From: Anaerolineales bacterium
GTDB lineage: Bacteria > Chloroflexota > Anaerolineae > Anaerolineales > UBA4823
NCBI GenBank assembly: GCA_020060465.1
Contig: JAGVAD010000027.1
Location: 1-56,403 of the forward strand
DNA length: 56,403 nucleotides
Reading direction: 5' to 3'
The position numbers and the translations under genes were made by a program. Positions 35,404-43,458 of the stretch are shown one piece after another; within the stretch, counting starts at the first letter, position 1; every line of letters begins with the position of its first letter. The notes beneath the pieces are model-generated. The model searched no databases, was not told the DNA's origin, and saw nothing but the letters and a program-made list of their open reading frames with translations.

Positions 35404-36285
35404 ATGCCTGGGATAGAGATCGGACCGTTAAAAATCCACTATTATGGAATTATCCTGATGCTGGGCGCGCTGGCAGGTTCGTGGCTGGCGTACCAGGAAG
35501 TGAAGCGCCGTAATCGCATGACGCAAAGCAGCCTGGATCCTGAAATCGTTTGGGATGGGTTGGTGTGGGTGTTGATCGGCGGTATCATCGGTGCACGCTT
35601 GTGGCATATCTTCACACCACCGGCATCTATGGTTGCAGAGGGTAGAACCACCATCTTTTACCTGACCCATCCCTTAGATGCGCTGGCAATTTGGGAGGGC
35701 GGTTTAGGCATCCCTGGCGCGGTGATCGGCGGAGGAATTGCCCTGTATTTCTTCTGCCGCAAGCGGAAGTTGAATTTTCTGGTCTGGGCGGACATCGCCG
35801 CGCCCGGTCTGGCTTTAGGGCAAGCCATTGGGCGTTGGGGAAATTTCGTCAACCAGGAAGTTTATGGCGCGCCCAGCTCGCTGCCCTGGGCAATCCCCAT
35901 TGACCCGCAACATCGTCTGCCCGGCTTTGAGAACATCGAGAGATACCACCCATTGTTTTTATACGAATCATTATGGAACCTGGCGCTGCTGGGGGCGCTG
36001 CTCTGGTTGGGACGACGCTACTTCCAACGACTGAAAGCCGGCGATGTGTTCTTGATATACCTGGTGGGTTATCCATTGGGTCGCTTTTGGTTGGAATTTC
36101 TGCGCCTCGACCGTTCATTGGTAGGTGGGTTAAACGCCAATCAGACGCTCATGGCGCTCGTCGCGCTGATCGCCGCAGCGGCGCTATTTTACCGCCACCG
36201 ACCAGGATCACAGCCGCCTGAAGTTTCGACCGACGCCGCCCCGCAAACGCCTGACGAGCAGAAAGAGAACGCCGACGCGGCATGA
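35404..36285 (+). CDS. lgt: Prolipoprotein diacylglyceryl transferase
   Basis: A 293-residue membrane enzyme that attaches diacylglycerol from phosphatidylglycerol to the lipobox Cys of prelipoproteins. The Lgt signature GRWGNFVNQEVYG is present, as are IHYYGIILMLGALAGSWLA near the start and PLGRFWLEFLR near the end. Seven membrane segments fit the pattern. The ATG at 35404 is preceded by GAGG. The C-terminal 30 residues are polar and Ala/Asp-rich, longer than usual. Several likely substrates lie in this window (12568, 26298). Its stop overlaps the next ATG. Confidence 0.94.
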   Translation: MPGIEIGPLKIHYYGIILMLGALAGSWLAYQEVKRRNRMTQSSLDPEIVWDGLVWVLIGGIIGARLWHIFTPPASMVAEGRTTIFYLTHPLDALAIWEGGLGIPGAVIGGGIALYFFCRKRKLNFLVWADIAAPGLALGQAIGRWGNFVNQEVYGAPSSLPWAIPIDPQHRLPGFENIERYHPLFLYESLWNLALLGALLWLGRRYFQRLKAGDVFLIYLVGYPLGRFWLEFLRLDRSLVGGLNANQTLMALVALIAAAALFYRHRPGSQPPEVSTDAAPQTPDEQKENADAA

Positions 36286-37235
36286 TCCTGACCGAGGAGT
36301 TGTCCAAGCGATTTGATAGCTTTACGGCAGTGGAGCGCGTCTCCCTCCAGGTAGGCCGTGGACAGGTGCTGGCGTTGCTGGGACCGAATGGCGCCGGTAA
36401 AACCACCACCGTGCGCATGTTGTCCTCTGTGCTGCGCCCCACCAGCGGGCGGGCGCAGGTAGCCGGTTACGATGTATTGACCCAATCGGAACAGGTGCGC
36501 GCCTCGGTGGGTGTCTTGACGGAAAACCATGGCCTGTATCATCGCATGCCCGCCGGCGAATATCTGGATTTCTTCGGCCAGATCTACAGCCTGAGCGCAG
36601 AGCGCCGCAAGCAACGCATCCACAGCCTGTTAGAACAATTTGGTTTGGAACAGGATATCCGCCGCTCGGTAGGAGAATTCTCTAAAGGTATGCGCCAGAA
36701 GCTGGCTCTGGCGCGAGCGCTGTTGCACGATCCGCCAGTGCTACTGCTGGACGAACCCACCTCCGCCATGGACCCGGAAAGCGCCCGGCTGGTGCGCAAC
36801 GCCATCCACACCTTGCGCTCAGAGGAACGCGCCATTGTGATCTGCACGCACAATCTGGCAGAAGCTGAGGAGTTGGCTGACCAAATCGCCATCATACGCC
36901 AAGGGCGCATCATCGCCCAGGGGACAGCGGCTCAACTGAAAGAACGTCTGTTGGGACCTCCAGAATTTGAAGTACGATTGGCGGTCAGCCTGGATAGCGC
37001 TGCGCTGCGTCTACCCATCGGCGCTGTTTTAACCATGCGCGGCGACGACTGGATTCGCTTCAAAACGCTGGAGCCGCGCTGGGTGAACCCGGCGGTAACC
37101 CAGGCGCTGGTAGAACAAGGTTTCCCCGTAGTGACCCTGCAAGAAACGCCGCGTAACCTGGAGCAAGTCTATCTGCAAGCAATGAGCGCCGCAAGTGTCA
37201 ATACAGCTCAGACTGCGTCGGGGGAGGTAATCTAA
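36282..37235 (+). CDS. ABC transporter ATP-binding protein (ABC-2/NatA type)
   Basis: A 317-residue ATPase of an exporter-type ABC system. Motifs: Walker A GPNGAGKTTTVRML, signature FSKGMRQKLALARALL, Walker B VLLLDEPTSAMD and H-loop ICTHNLAEAEELAD. The C-terminal 80 residues form a small extra domain as in NatA or bacitracin-type ATPases. It overlaps lgt by four bases and is followed after 2 bases by its permease partner. The exported compound is unknown; Na+ extrusion or antibiotic resistance are family precedents. Confidence 0.92.
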   Translation: MILTEELSKRFDSFTAVERVSLQVGRGQVLALLGPNGAGKTTTVRMLSSVLRPTSGRAQVAGYDVLTQSEQVRASVGVLTENHGLYHRMPAGEYLDFFGQIYSLSAERRKQRIHSLLEQFGLEQDIRRSVGEFSKGMRQKLALARALLHDPPVLLLDEPTSAMDPESARLVRNAIHTLRSEERAIVICTHNLAEAEELADQIAIIRQGRIIAQGTAAQLKERLLGPPEFEVRLAVSLDSAALRLPIGAVLTMRGDDWIRFKTLEPRWVNPAVTQALVEQGFPVVTLQETPRNLEQVYLQAMSAASVNTAQTASGEVI

Positions 37236-37237
37236 TC

Positions 37238-38710
37238 ATGACAGAACATGTAGCCGCCGCGCCGCAGAGCCAGGCGCGCTTATCCTTTTGGCGCAACTTG
37301 CAATTGATGCTGGTCATTACACGCCGCGAGATACGCGATCAACTGCGCGACTGGCGCATCATCCTGCCGGTGATTACTCTAACATTGATCTTTCCAGCAT
37401 TGATGAATTTCACCGCCAAACAAGCGGTGGATTTCGTTCAGCGCTATAACGCCCCAGTGATCGGCGAACGGCTGGTCCCTTTCTTGCTGATGATCGTGGG
37501 CTTCTTTCCCATTTCTGTGTCTCTGGTCATTGCTTTGGAAAGCTTTGTTGGCGAAAAAGAACGACGCAGTATTGAACCCTTGCTGTGCAGCCCGCTCAGC
37601 GACGCGCAGCTTTACCTGGGAAAGTTATTAGCGGCCCTGACTCCGCCGTTGCTGGCCAGTTACCTGGGCATTGGCGTATATCTGATCGGCGTTTATACAC
37701 AAGTGGAATGGAGGCCGTCGCCGACTCTGCTGGCGCAAATCTACCTGTTATCCACGGTACAGGCGGTTGTGATGGTCAGCGGGGCAATAGTGGCTTCCAC
37801 GCAGACCACCAGCGTGCGTGCGGCGAACCTGCTGGCATCTTTCATCATTATTCCCATGGCTTTTCTCATCCAGGGCGAGGCCATGGTGATGTTTTGGGCA
37901 AACTACAGCGTGTTGTGGTGGGCGATCCTGGGTCAGGTGTTAATCGCCGGATTGCTCATCCGCACAGGCCTGGCCTATTTCAACCGCGAAGAACTGCTTG
38001 GCCGCGAAATTGATATCCTCAATCTGGGCTGGATGTGGGGTGTATTTCGGCGTAGCTTCACCAGCGGGCAACGCAGCTTGTGGGGATGGTATCGGCGCGG
38101 CGTACTATACGACTTGGTCGAATTAAGAAGCGCCCTTTTGGTTACCTTGATCGCCCTGCTCATGGGCATTTACGCCGGTGTGCAGGCAGCGCAACAATTT
38201 CCCATGCCGCCGGAGATTATCCCAGCCGGTCGGCTGACGGGTAATTTCTATCTGGAATTGCAGAAATTGGGCTTCATCTCTCCTCTGGGGGCAGGGTTAA
38301 TTTGGCTGCAAAACCTGCGCGTGCTGGCGCTGGCTACTTTCCTGGGAATGTTCACCTTTGGCGTGCTGGGGCTGTTGCTGATGATGTTGCCCATCGGCAT
38401 GATCGCTTACATCACGGTTAACGTAGCCGCGGCGGGCTTCTCGCCGGTCACCTTCCTACTGGCTTTAGTTGCGCCGCATGGCGTTGTAGAAATCCCAGCG
38501 ATTCTGATCGGCGGAGCAGCGATCTTAAACCTGGGCGCAACATTAACCCGCCCGGCGCAAGGCAAGACCCTGGGAGAGGCTTTTTTACAAGGTGCAGCGC
38601 GCTGGGCGCGGATAATGCTGGGGGTTGTGTTGCCCCTCTTCTTGCTCGCTGCTCTGCTGGAAGTATTCATCACCCCGCGGGTGGCGCAAATCTTGCTCAG
38701 CGGCTTGTAA
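37238..38710 (+). CDS. ABC-2 type permease (NatB-like)
   Basis: A 490-residue membrane protein that pairs with the upstream ATPase. The N-terminus carries the typical cytoplasmic helix and first membrane segment (MLVITRREIRDQLRDWRI), then a large external loop and the ABC-2 conserved block FVGEKERRSIEPLLCSPLSD. Many hydrophobic segments follow. The second half (from about 290) contains an SpoIIM-like stretch (LRSALLVTLIALLMGIYAG, and PHGVVEIPAILIGGAAIL), a mark of SpoIIM/DUF95 proteins, so it may be a fusion of two membrane modules. Confidence 0.85.
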   Translation: MTEHVAAAPQSQARLSFWRNLQLMLVITRREIRDQLRDWRIILPVITLTLIFPALMNFTAKQAVDFVQRYNAPVIGERLVPFLLMIVGFFPISVSLVIALESFVGEKERRSIEPLLCSPLSDAQLYLGKLLAALTPPLLASYLGIGVYLIGVYTQVEWRPSPTLLAQIYLLSTVQAVVMVSGAIVASTQTTSVRAANLLASFIIIPMAFLIQGEAMVMFWANYSVLWWAILGQVLIAGLLIRTGLAYFNREELLGREIDILNLGWMWGVFRRSFTSGQRSLWGWYRRGVLYDLVELRSALLVTLIALLMGIYAGVQAAQQFPMPPEIIPAGRLTGNFYLELQKLGFISPLGAGLIWLQNLRVLALATFLGMFTFGVLGLLLMMLPIGMIAYITVNVAAAGFSPVTFLLALVAPHGVVEIPAILIGGAAILNLGATLTRPAQGKTLGEAFLQGAARWARIMLGVVLPLFLLAALLEVFITPRVAQILLSGL

Positions 38711-38716
38711 AGGAAA

Positions 38717-39220
38717 TTACCAGCCTTCCACGAAGGGCGCCCATTCCTCATTATGGATCAAATGACGGGAAAACAGATACATCGCCGAGGAGGGTGGCTC
38801 GCTGGGTGGTTTAAGCAGGCGCATATTGGCTTGCTCCAACGTGCGACCGCCTTTGCGATGATTGCATGAGGGGCATGCAGCCACCAAATTATCCCAGGCG
38901 TGCTTGCCGCCCAATCGACGCGGGATCACATGATCAATGGTCAGGTAAGCCGCCCTTTGACCACAGTACTGGCAAGTATAATCATCGCGGCGCAGCACCT
39001 CCCGCTTGGTCAGGCGTACCGCCAGGCGCGGACGACGCACCATCTTCTCCAGACGGATGATCGAAGGACGCGGAAAAACCATCGAAACCGTATGCACCTC
39101 TCCCCGCCCATTCATCACCAGGCTTGCCTTACCGTTGAGGATCAGCCCCATGGCGCGGCGCGTGGTGCATACATTGATCGGCTCGAAATTCGCGTTCAAC
39201 ACCAACACCGGCTCATGCAT
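38717..39220 (-). CDS. HNH endonuclease
   Basis: A 167-residue protein with an N-terminal strand (VLVLNANFEPINVCTTRRAM) typical of stand-alone HNH nucleases and a complete HNH domain: CQYCGQRAAYLTIDHVIPR, GGKHAWDNLVAACPSCNHRK, with two CxxC zinc knuckles and the catalytic DH. Members are widespread and their task (repair, recombination or defence) is unclear. The ATG at 39220 is preceded by GGAG; a perfect TATAAT lies at 39242-39247 on the minus strand, leaving a short leader. Confidence 0.92.
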   Translation of the reverse strand: MHEPVLVLNANFEPINVCTTRRAMGLILNGKASLVMNGRGEVHTVSMVFPRPSIIRLEKMVRRPRLAVRLTKREVLRRDDYTCQYCGQRAAYLTIDHVIPRRLGGKHAWDNLVAACPSCNHRKGGRTLEQANMRLLKPPSEPPSSAMYLFSRHLIHNEEWAPFVEGW

Positions 39221-39361
39221 AGCAAGCTCCAACGATCCTAGATTATAGCACGGGAAAAGATTTCTAGAGGTCAAAAGTCGCGTTTTGAGCGCAGGGGGCT
39301 TTCACATCACCAACCCCATTGCAGAAGCGATAGGCATGAAAACCGCAGGCTTACGAAAGTG

Positions 39362-39392
39362 TTGACTGCCTTGTCTTGAACTTTCTTATAAT
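39362..39392 (+). promoter_or_regulatory. Promoter TTGACT/TATAAT ending 6 bases before an ATG
   Basis: TTGACT (39362-39367) and a perfect TATAAT (39387-39392) are 19 bases apart. The six bases after the -10 box lead straight to the ATG at 39399, so the message should be leaderless. Confidence 0.55.
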
Positions 39393-39398
39393 AGGATT

Positions 39399-40022
39399 AT
39401 GCCAATTGTGATGATCCGTCTTGACGATCCGCCAAATGAAACTGCACCGGTTGCGCCAGTTTGTCCATATTGCGGCAGTGTTAATGTGCGCATCTGGGGT
39501 CAATCGGTGCGTCGGGTGCAAGATGCCCAAACAAAGCAAGTGCAAACCCTGCGCTACGCCTGTGAGCGTTGCTCTCACACTTTTCGCATCTACCCGCGCG
39601 GCGTGGATCGAGCCTTGCATTCTGTCCGCATCCGCCGTCTGGCGGCTCTCATCTGGCTGATGGATCTGAGCTGCCGAGATGTGGAAGATGTCTTCAACGA
39701 GTTGGGGGTAAAGCTCAACCGCATGACCATTTGGCGGGAAGGCGTAAAGCTGGTAGATCAGCTCAACCAACAAAACCTGCTCAACCAAACACGACGCATC
39801 TCAATAGACAAGGAGGGCGATTTAACGCACAGGCCAACTGGCGGTGTGGTGTTGGTGTTGAGTCTCTCGCCAGGGAAATATAGCGTCTTGGGCACTCTCA
39901 ATACCCACGATCCCCGGGCAGTGATCAATTGGCTGCAACCCATTTTTAAAGGTCTGGATATCGCTGTGACCATCTTTGGCACCACGGAATTCACCGGAGA
40001 AGTTAGTTCTTATGGCTGGTAA
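39399..40022 (+). CDS. Transposase-like protein with N-terminal zinc ribbon, truncated catalytic domain
   Basis: A 207-residue protein. The N-terminal zinc ribbon (CPYCGSVNVRIWG, then CERCSHTFRIYP) and the helix-turn-helix region (SCRDVEDVFNELGVKLNRMT) match a family of DDE transposases. The remaining part resembles the start of the RNase H-like fold: one acidic residue survives in RISIDKEG, but the segment where a second catalytic Asp is expected reads TIFGTTEF and the protein ends soon after. No terminal inverted repeats or target duplications were seen. It may be a decayed or domesticated element retaining DNA binding. Confidence 0.6.
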   Translation: MPIVMIRLDDPPNETAPVAPVCPYCGSVNVRIWGQSVRRVQDAQTKQVQTLRYACERCSHTFRIYPRGVDRALHSVRIRRLAALIWLMDLSCRDVEDVFNELGVKLNRMTIWREGVKLVDQLNQQNLLNQTRRISIDKEGDLTHRPTGGVVLVLSLSPGKYSVLGTLNTHDPRAVINWLQPIFKGLDIAVTIFGTTEFTGEVSSYGW

Positions 40023-40132
40023 GAAACGCCGGAAAATATAGAGCAAGCTGAAAGAATTAACCACTGAATTTGTGACAATTCGTCCAAATCCGACCAGTAC
40101 TATGATACTATAGAAACAACCAATTAAATAGC

Positions 40133-40264
40133 GAGCACAGATAAAGGCAAACCTGTCGAAAGGCAGGGACGCAAAGCTCAGGATCTAAACGGCGCAGCGC
40201 TGAAAGCAGGGGAAGATTTTTACCAGCCGGCGCTCGCCGCAAGATAGCCTGGCCGCCTAGGCTC
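40133..40264 (+). promoter_or_regulatory. c-di-GMP-I (GEMM-I) riboswitch, first aptamer of a tandem pair
   Basis: The consensus core is plain: AAAGGCAAACC, a stem closed by a GAAA tetraloop (CTGTCGAAAGGCAG), GGGACGCAAAGC, then CTAAAC, and a 3' part ATAGCCTGGCCGCCTAGG resembling the distal GTAGCCGGGCTGCC strand. The outer helix can form from GAGC (40133-40136) and GCTC (40261-40264). The G equivalent to Vc2 G20 and the A equivalent to A47 are kept, which predicts c-di-GMP rather than cyclic AMP-GMP specificity. Confidence 0.9.
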
Positions 40265-40267
40265 CAT

Positions 40268-40380
40268 CTTCGGCATAGATAAGGGCAAACCTGTCGAAAG
40301 GCAGGGGCGCAATGCAACAGTCTAAACGGCTTTGCCCCCTCAGGGCGTGGTCGCATGACCGTCGGGCTGCCTAGGCGAAG
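40268..40380 (+). promoter_or_regulatory. c-di-GMP-I (GEMM-I) riboswitch, second aptamer of a tandem pair
   Basis: Begins 3 bases after the first aptamer and repeats its core almost exactly (AAGGGCAAACC, CTGTCGAAAGGCAG), then GGGGCGCAATGC in place of GGGACGCAAAGC, CTAAAC, and GTCGGGCTGCCTAGG. The outer helix forms from CTTCG (40268-40272) and CGAAG (40376-40380). The G20 and A47 equivalents are kept; two neighbouring core positions differ, so affinity may differ from the first aptamer. Strong likeness suggests a tandem duplication. Confidence 0.88.
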
Positions 40381-40395
40381 GAACTTAAATCGATT

Positions 40396-40436
40396 CTCCC
40401 CAGAGGCAGCCATTGGTCTTTGGGGAGTATGTTTTT
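40396..40436 (+). terminator. Intrinsic terminator, probable expression platform of the riboswitches
   Basis: CTCCCCAGAGGC pairs with GGTCTTTGGGGAG to give about 12 pairs (two G-U) around an 8-base loop, followed by TATGTTTTT. It begins 15 bases after the second aptamer and lies 79 bases before the protease ATG, the usual position of a riboswitch-controlled terminator. Whether ligand turns expression on or off cannot be read directly. Confidence 0.75.
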
Positions 40437-40514
40437 GTACCGGTTCTATTCGTGAAATCGAGATAACAAGTGTGAGCCATAGAGAAACCGCCAAAAACTG
40501 AGGGACGGAGATCA

Positions 40515-42077
40515 ATGAACACATTCAAACAAATTGTGCTGAAAGTTTTAATCATCGTTACCCTATGCATGGGGCTTATCGGCGCACCCGCCAGCGCCGC
40601 GCCCGCGCCGTTACACATCCATCCGCAATTGATGAAACTCGCCCAACAACAGCCCCACCAGATGGAAAGAGTCATTTTGATGATTCAACCCGGATCAGCG
40701 GATGATCTGGCCATCATCTTGCAACGTTGGGGCGGCAGAGTGGTCAACGAGTTAAAGATGATCCATGCGCTGACGGTCGAAACTCCCGCCTGGACGACGC
40801 TGAAGCTGGCCGCCCTGCCACAGGTGCGATGGGCTACACCCGACGCAGCGGTGATCGAAGCCAATTGCCGCGACTGCTGGCGCACAAACCGGCTGCGCAG
40901 CATTTATCCTCAAGCCATTGGCGCGACTCGTCTCTGGGAACGGCCCACCTATTTGCGAGGCCAGGGGGTGCGCGTGGCGCTATTGGATAGCGGCTACGGC
41001 GAGCATCTCGATCTGCGCCTCGATCGGGGCAGGCGCAGCGAATTGCGCGTACAAGGCGTAAACCTGACCGATTCAGACACCGCCCTGGATCGCTTTGGGC
41101 ACGGCACACATGTGGCTGGCGTCATCGGCGGCAACGGCAACGCCTCCAAATGGGCGTATATGGGTGTGGCGCCGGAAGTAAGCCTGGAAAGCGTCAAGGT
41201 TTGCGGCGACGACGGCGCTTGTCTGACCTCGGATGTAATCGAGGGGCTGCAGTGGATTTATGACCATGGTCATGACCTGGGAATCCGAGTGGTGAACCTC
41301 TCAATCAACAGCGAAATCGAAGAATCCTATCACACCAACCCGCTGTGCGCCGCGCTGGAAGTGCTGTGGTTCAATGGCTTTGTGGTTGTGGTCTCGGCTG
41401 GCAACAGCCAGGGGACGCCGCTGCATCCGCCAGCCAATGATCCATTTGTTATAACCGTAGGCGCAGTGGACGACCAGGGAACTGTCACGATTGCCGACGA
41501 TATACTTTCCAGCTTCTCGGCTTACGGAACCACACTGGATGGCGCAGTCAAGCCCGATCTGGTCGCCCCAGGGCGCGATTTGGTGAGCCTGCTGAGCAGC
41601 CACGACAGTGTTCTGGCGCGGGAACACCCCGATCATATCATTGCCAGCCGCACTCCAGCCTGGAGCGATTATTTCCGTATGTCGGGCACCTCGATGTCCG
41701 CCGCAGTGGTCGCCGGCGCGGCGGCGTTGTTGATGCAAGACGAACCCGGCTTGAACCCCGACCAGGTAAAATACCGCTTGATGTCCACCGCCGCCAAAGG
41801 TGACCGCTGGCCAGCTTACGATCCGCTGCAAGCCGGCGCTGGCTATCTGGATATCTACGCTGCAGTCTATGGAACAAGCCTGGAAACCGCCAACACCGGA
41901 CAGATGATCAGCCAATTGCTATGGAGCGAGGAAGATTGGGCAAACTGGGGTTCGGTGAATTGGGGCTCTGTCAATTGGGGCAGCGTCAACTGGGGTTCCG
42001 TGAACTGGGGCTCTGTCAATTGGGGCAGCGTCAATTGGGGTTCTGTGAACTGGGGCAGCGATTATTGGGAACCGTAA
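40515..42077 (+). CDS. Secreted subtilisin-like (S8) serine protease with C-terminal NWGSV repeats
   Basis: A 520-residue exported protease. A signal peptide ends near APASAA; an I9-like propeptide (about 35-120) precedes the catalytic domain with Asp158 (VALLDSGYGEHL), His199 (GHGTHVAGVIGG) and Ser393 (SGTSMSAAVVAGAAALL). The C-terminus consists of eight NWGS units spaced 5 residues apart, ending DYWEP. The function of that tail is unknown; it may anchor or aggregate the enzyme. Transcription is controlled by the tandem c-di-GMP riboswitch upstream. A GGGACGGAG ribosome site lies 5 bases before the ATG. Confidence 0.94.
   Translation: MNTFKQIVLKVLIIVTLCMGLIGAPASAAPAPLHIHPQLMKLAQQQPHQMERVILMIQPGSADDLAIILQRWGGRVVNELKMIHALTVETPAWTTLKLAALPQVRWATPDAAVIEANCRDCWRTNRLRSIYPQAIGATRLWERPTYLRGQGVRVALLDSGYGEHLDLRLDRGRRSELRVQGVNLTDSDTALDRFGHGTHVAGVIGGNGNASKWAYMGVAPEVSLESVKVCGDDGACLTSDVIEGLQWIYDHGHDLGIRVVNLSINSEIEESYHTNPLCAALEVLWFNGFVVVVSAGNSQGTPLHPPANDPFVITVGAVDDQGTVTIADDILSSFSAYGTTLDGAVKPDLVAPGRDLVSLLSSHDSVLAREHPDHIIASRTPAWSDYFRMSGTSMSAAVVAGAAALLMQDEPGLNPDQVKYRLMSTAAKGDRWPAYDPLQAGAGYLDIYAAVYGTSLETANTGQMISQLLWSEEDWANWGSVNWGSVNWGSVNWGSVNWGSVNWGSVNWGSVNWGSDYWEP
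41943..42059 (+). repeat. 15-bp codon repeat (NWGSV) with a 45-bp higher-order period
   Basis: Eight AAYTGGGG-type units at 15-base spacing encode NWGS(V). The Ser and Val codons cycle with a period of three units (TCN-GTG, TCT-GTC, AGC-GTC), so a 45-base block is repeated about two and a half times. This indicates recent expansion by unequal recombination or slippage. Confidence 0.9.
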
Positions 42078-42155
42078 AAGATTGATTTTGACGACGGCAA
42101 GATCAATACAACGATCGCAGCAACAGGAGCAAGATAAGTAGCAACAACAGGTGCA

Positions 42156-43412
42156 ATGATGACCAGACGAGCCTGGACTTTTGTACTGGCGGTCATCTTT
42201 CTGGGAATGGTTCTATTCATTGCCGGTTTGATCCAACTTTTCATCTGGCCGATACAGCTCACCCTGGATGTCTGGCTACGTTTTGCTACCCTCACCATAT
42301 TAATGACCGCGGCGCAGATGTTTAAATCCGAAGCGCCCACTCATCAAATCTATCATCCCAATCTGATGTTCGCCTTCGCTGGAGTGCTGCTGTTGCCTCC
42401 TGCGTTGTTCAGCGGAATGATCTTGATTTCACATCTGGCGGAGTGGAGTAAAGAACGCCTGCTGAATAGCCCACATCTCAGGGCCTGGTATTTACAACCT
42501 TTCAATATCAGCATGCATATCATCATCGGCGGCGTCTGCCTGGTGATTTATCAAGCACTGCATTCAACGCAGATCCACTTTGTGGGCGGCGCGTTTTTGT
42601 TCTCCGCCTTGGTCGCCGCAGGTGCGTATTTACTGCTGAATCATCTGATCGTTGGCGCGGCGCTGGTGCTGGCGCGCAGCGTTTCCTGGAGAGATTCGGG
42701 CATCCTGGAGCGTGAGAGTCTGCTGTTGGATTTTGCGATGCTGGCGATGGGCATCACCGTGGCCGCCATGGTGAATCTCAGCGTGTGGTTAATTTTACCG
42801 GCAATTTCGCCGCTGTATTTGATCTATCGCTCGCTCTCTGTGCCAAACCTGAAACGCCAGGCCAGCACAGATCCAAAAACCGGCCTGTGGAACGCAGAGC
42901 ATTTCCGCAAAACACTGGAGCTTGAACTAAGCCGCTCACAACGTTTCAACCGTCCTATGACCGTTGTGCTGGCGGATCTGGATTTTTTACGCAACATCAA
43001 CAATGTGTACGGCCACCTGGCAGGCGATGCTGTGTTGATTGGCGTGGCAGAAATCCTGAAAAAGAATTTTCGCGATTTCGACACGGTGGCGCGCTTTGGC
43101 GGCGAGGAGTTCGCAATCCTTATGCCAGAGACAACCTCCGCTCAGGCATTCAATCGTGTGGAGGCAGTGCGGCAACAGATTGAACAAGCCGAATTCCACG
43201 CCCCGATCACAGGTTATGTCGTCAAAGCTACGATCAGCTTTGGCGTCGTCAGTCTATGTGCTCAAGATCAAAGCGCAGTTGAGCTGATCCATCGCGCGGA
43301 TCTGGCTGTCTATACTGCCAAGATGCGTGGGCGCAATTGCACCTGCCTGGGGGATGAAAAACTGCCAGAAAATATCAACGTCATGGATTTCACCGAGCGC
43401 ATCTATTTATAA
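42156..43412 (+). CDS. Membrane diguanylate cyclase (GGDEF domain)
   Basis: A 418-residue protein with about seven hydrophobic segments in residues 1-235 (a MASE-like sensor) and a GGDEF domain (about 245-405). The active site is GGEEF (315-319), with metal- and GTP-binding residues in DLDFLRNINNVYGHLAGD. An RxxD inhibitory site (Arg306-Asp309) lies exactly five residues before GGEEF, so product inhibition is expected. It makes c-di-GMP from two GTP. The gap to the protease is 78 bases without a terminator, so it probably lies in the same riboswitch-controlled transcript. Confidence 0.94.
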   Translation: MMTRRAWTFVLAVIFLGMVLFIAGLIQLFIWPIQLTLDVWLRFATLTILMTAAQMFKSEAPTHQIYHPNLMFAFAGVLLLPPALFSGMILISHLAEWSKERLLNSPHLRAWYLQPFNISMHIIIGGVCLVIYQALHSTQIHFVGGAFLFSALVAAGAYLLLNHLIVGAALVLARSVSWRDSGILERESLLLDFAMLAMGITVAAMVNLSVWLILPAISPLYLIYRSLSVPNLKRQASTDPKTGLWNAEHFRKTLELELSRSQRFNRPMTVVLADLDFLRNINNVYGHLAGDAVLIGVAEILKKNFRDFDTVARFGGEEFAILMPETTSAQAFNRVEAVRQQIEQAEFHAPITGYVVKATISFGVVSLCAQDQSAVELIHRADLAVYTAKMRGRNCTCLGDEKLPENINVMDFTERIYL

Positions 43413-43442
43413 TCTCTATCTCCAGAGGCCGAAAAAATCCTG

Positions 43443-43448
43443 TATAAT
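43443..43448 (+). promoter_or_regulatory. -10 box TATAAT 10 bases before the ATG at 43459
   Basis: A perfect TATAAT with a 10-base gap to the start codon would give an mRNA with a leader of at most a few bases. No ribosome site fits in between. Confidence 0.5.
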
Positions 43449-43458
43449 TTATTCGGCT

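Noticed and set aside
39399..40022. Intact insertion sequence around the transposase-like gene
   Set aside because: No terminal inverted repeats or flanking direct repeats were found, and the catalytic domain is incomplete.
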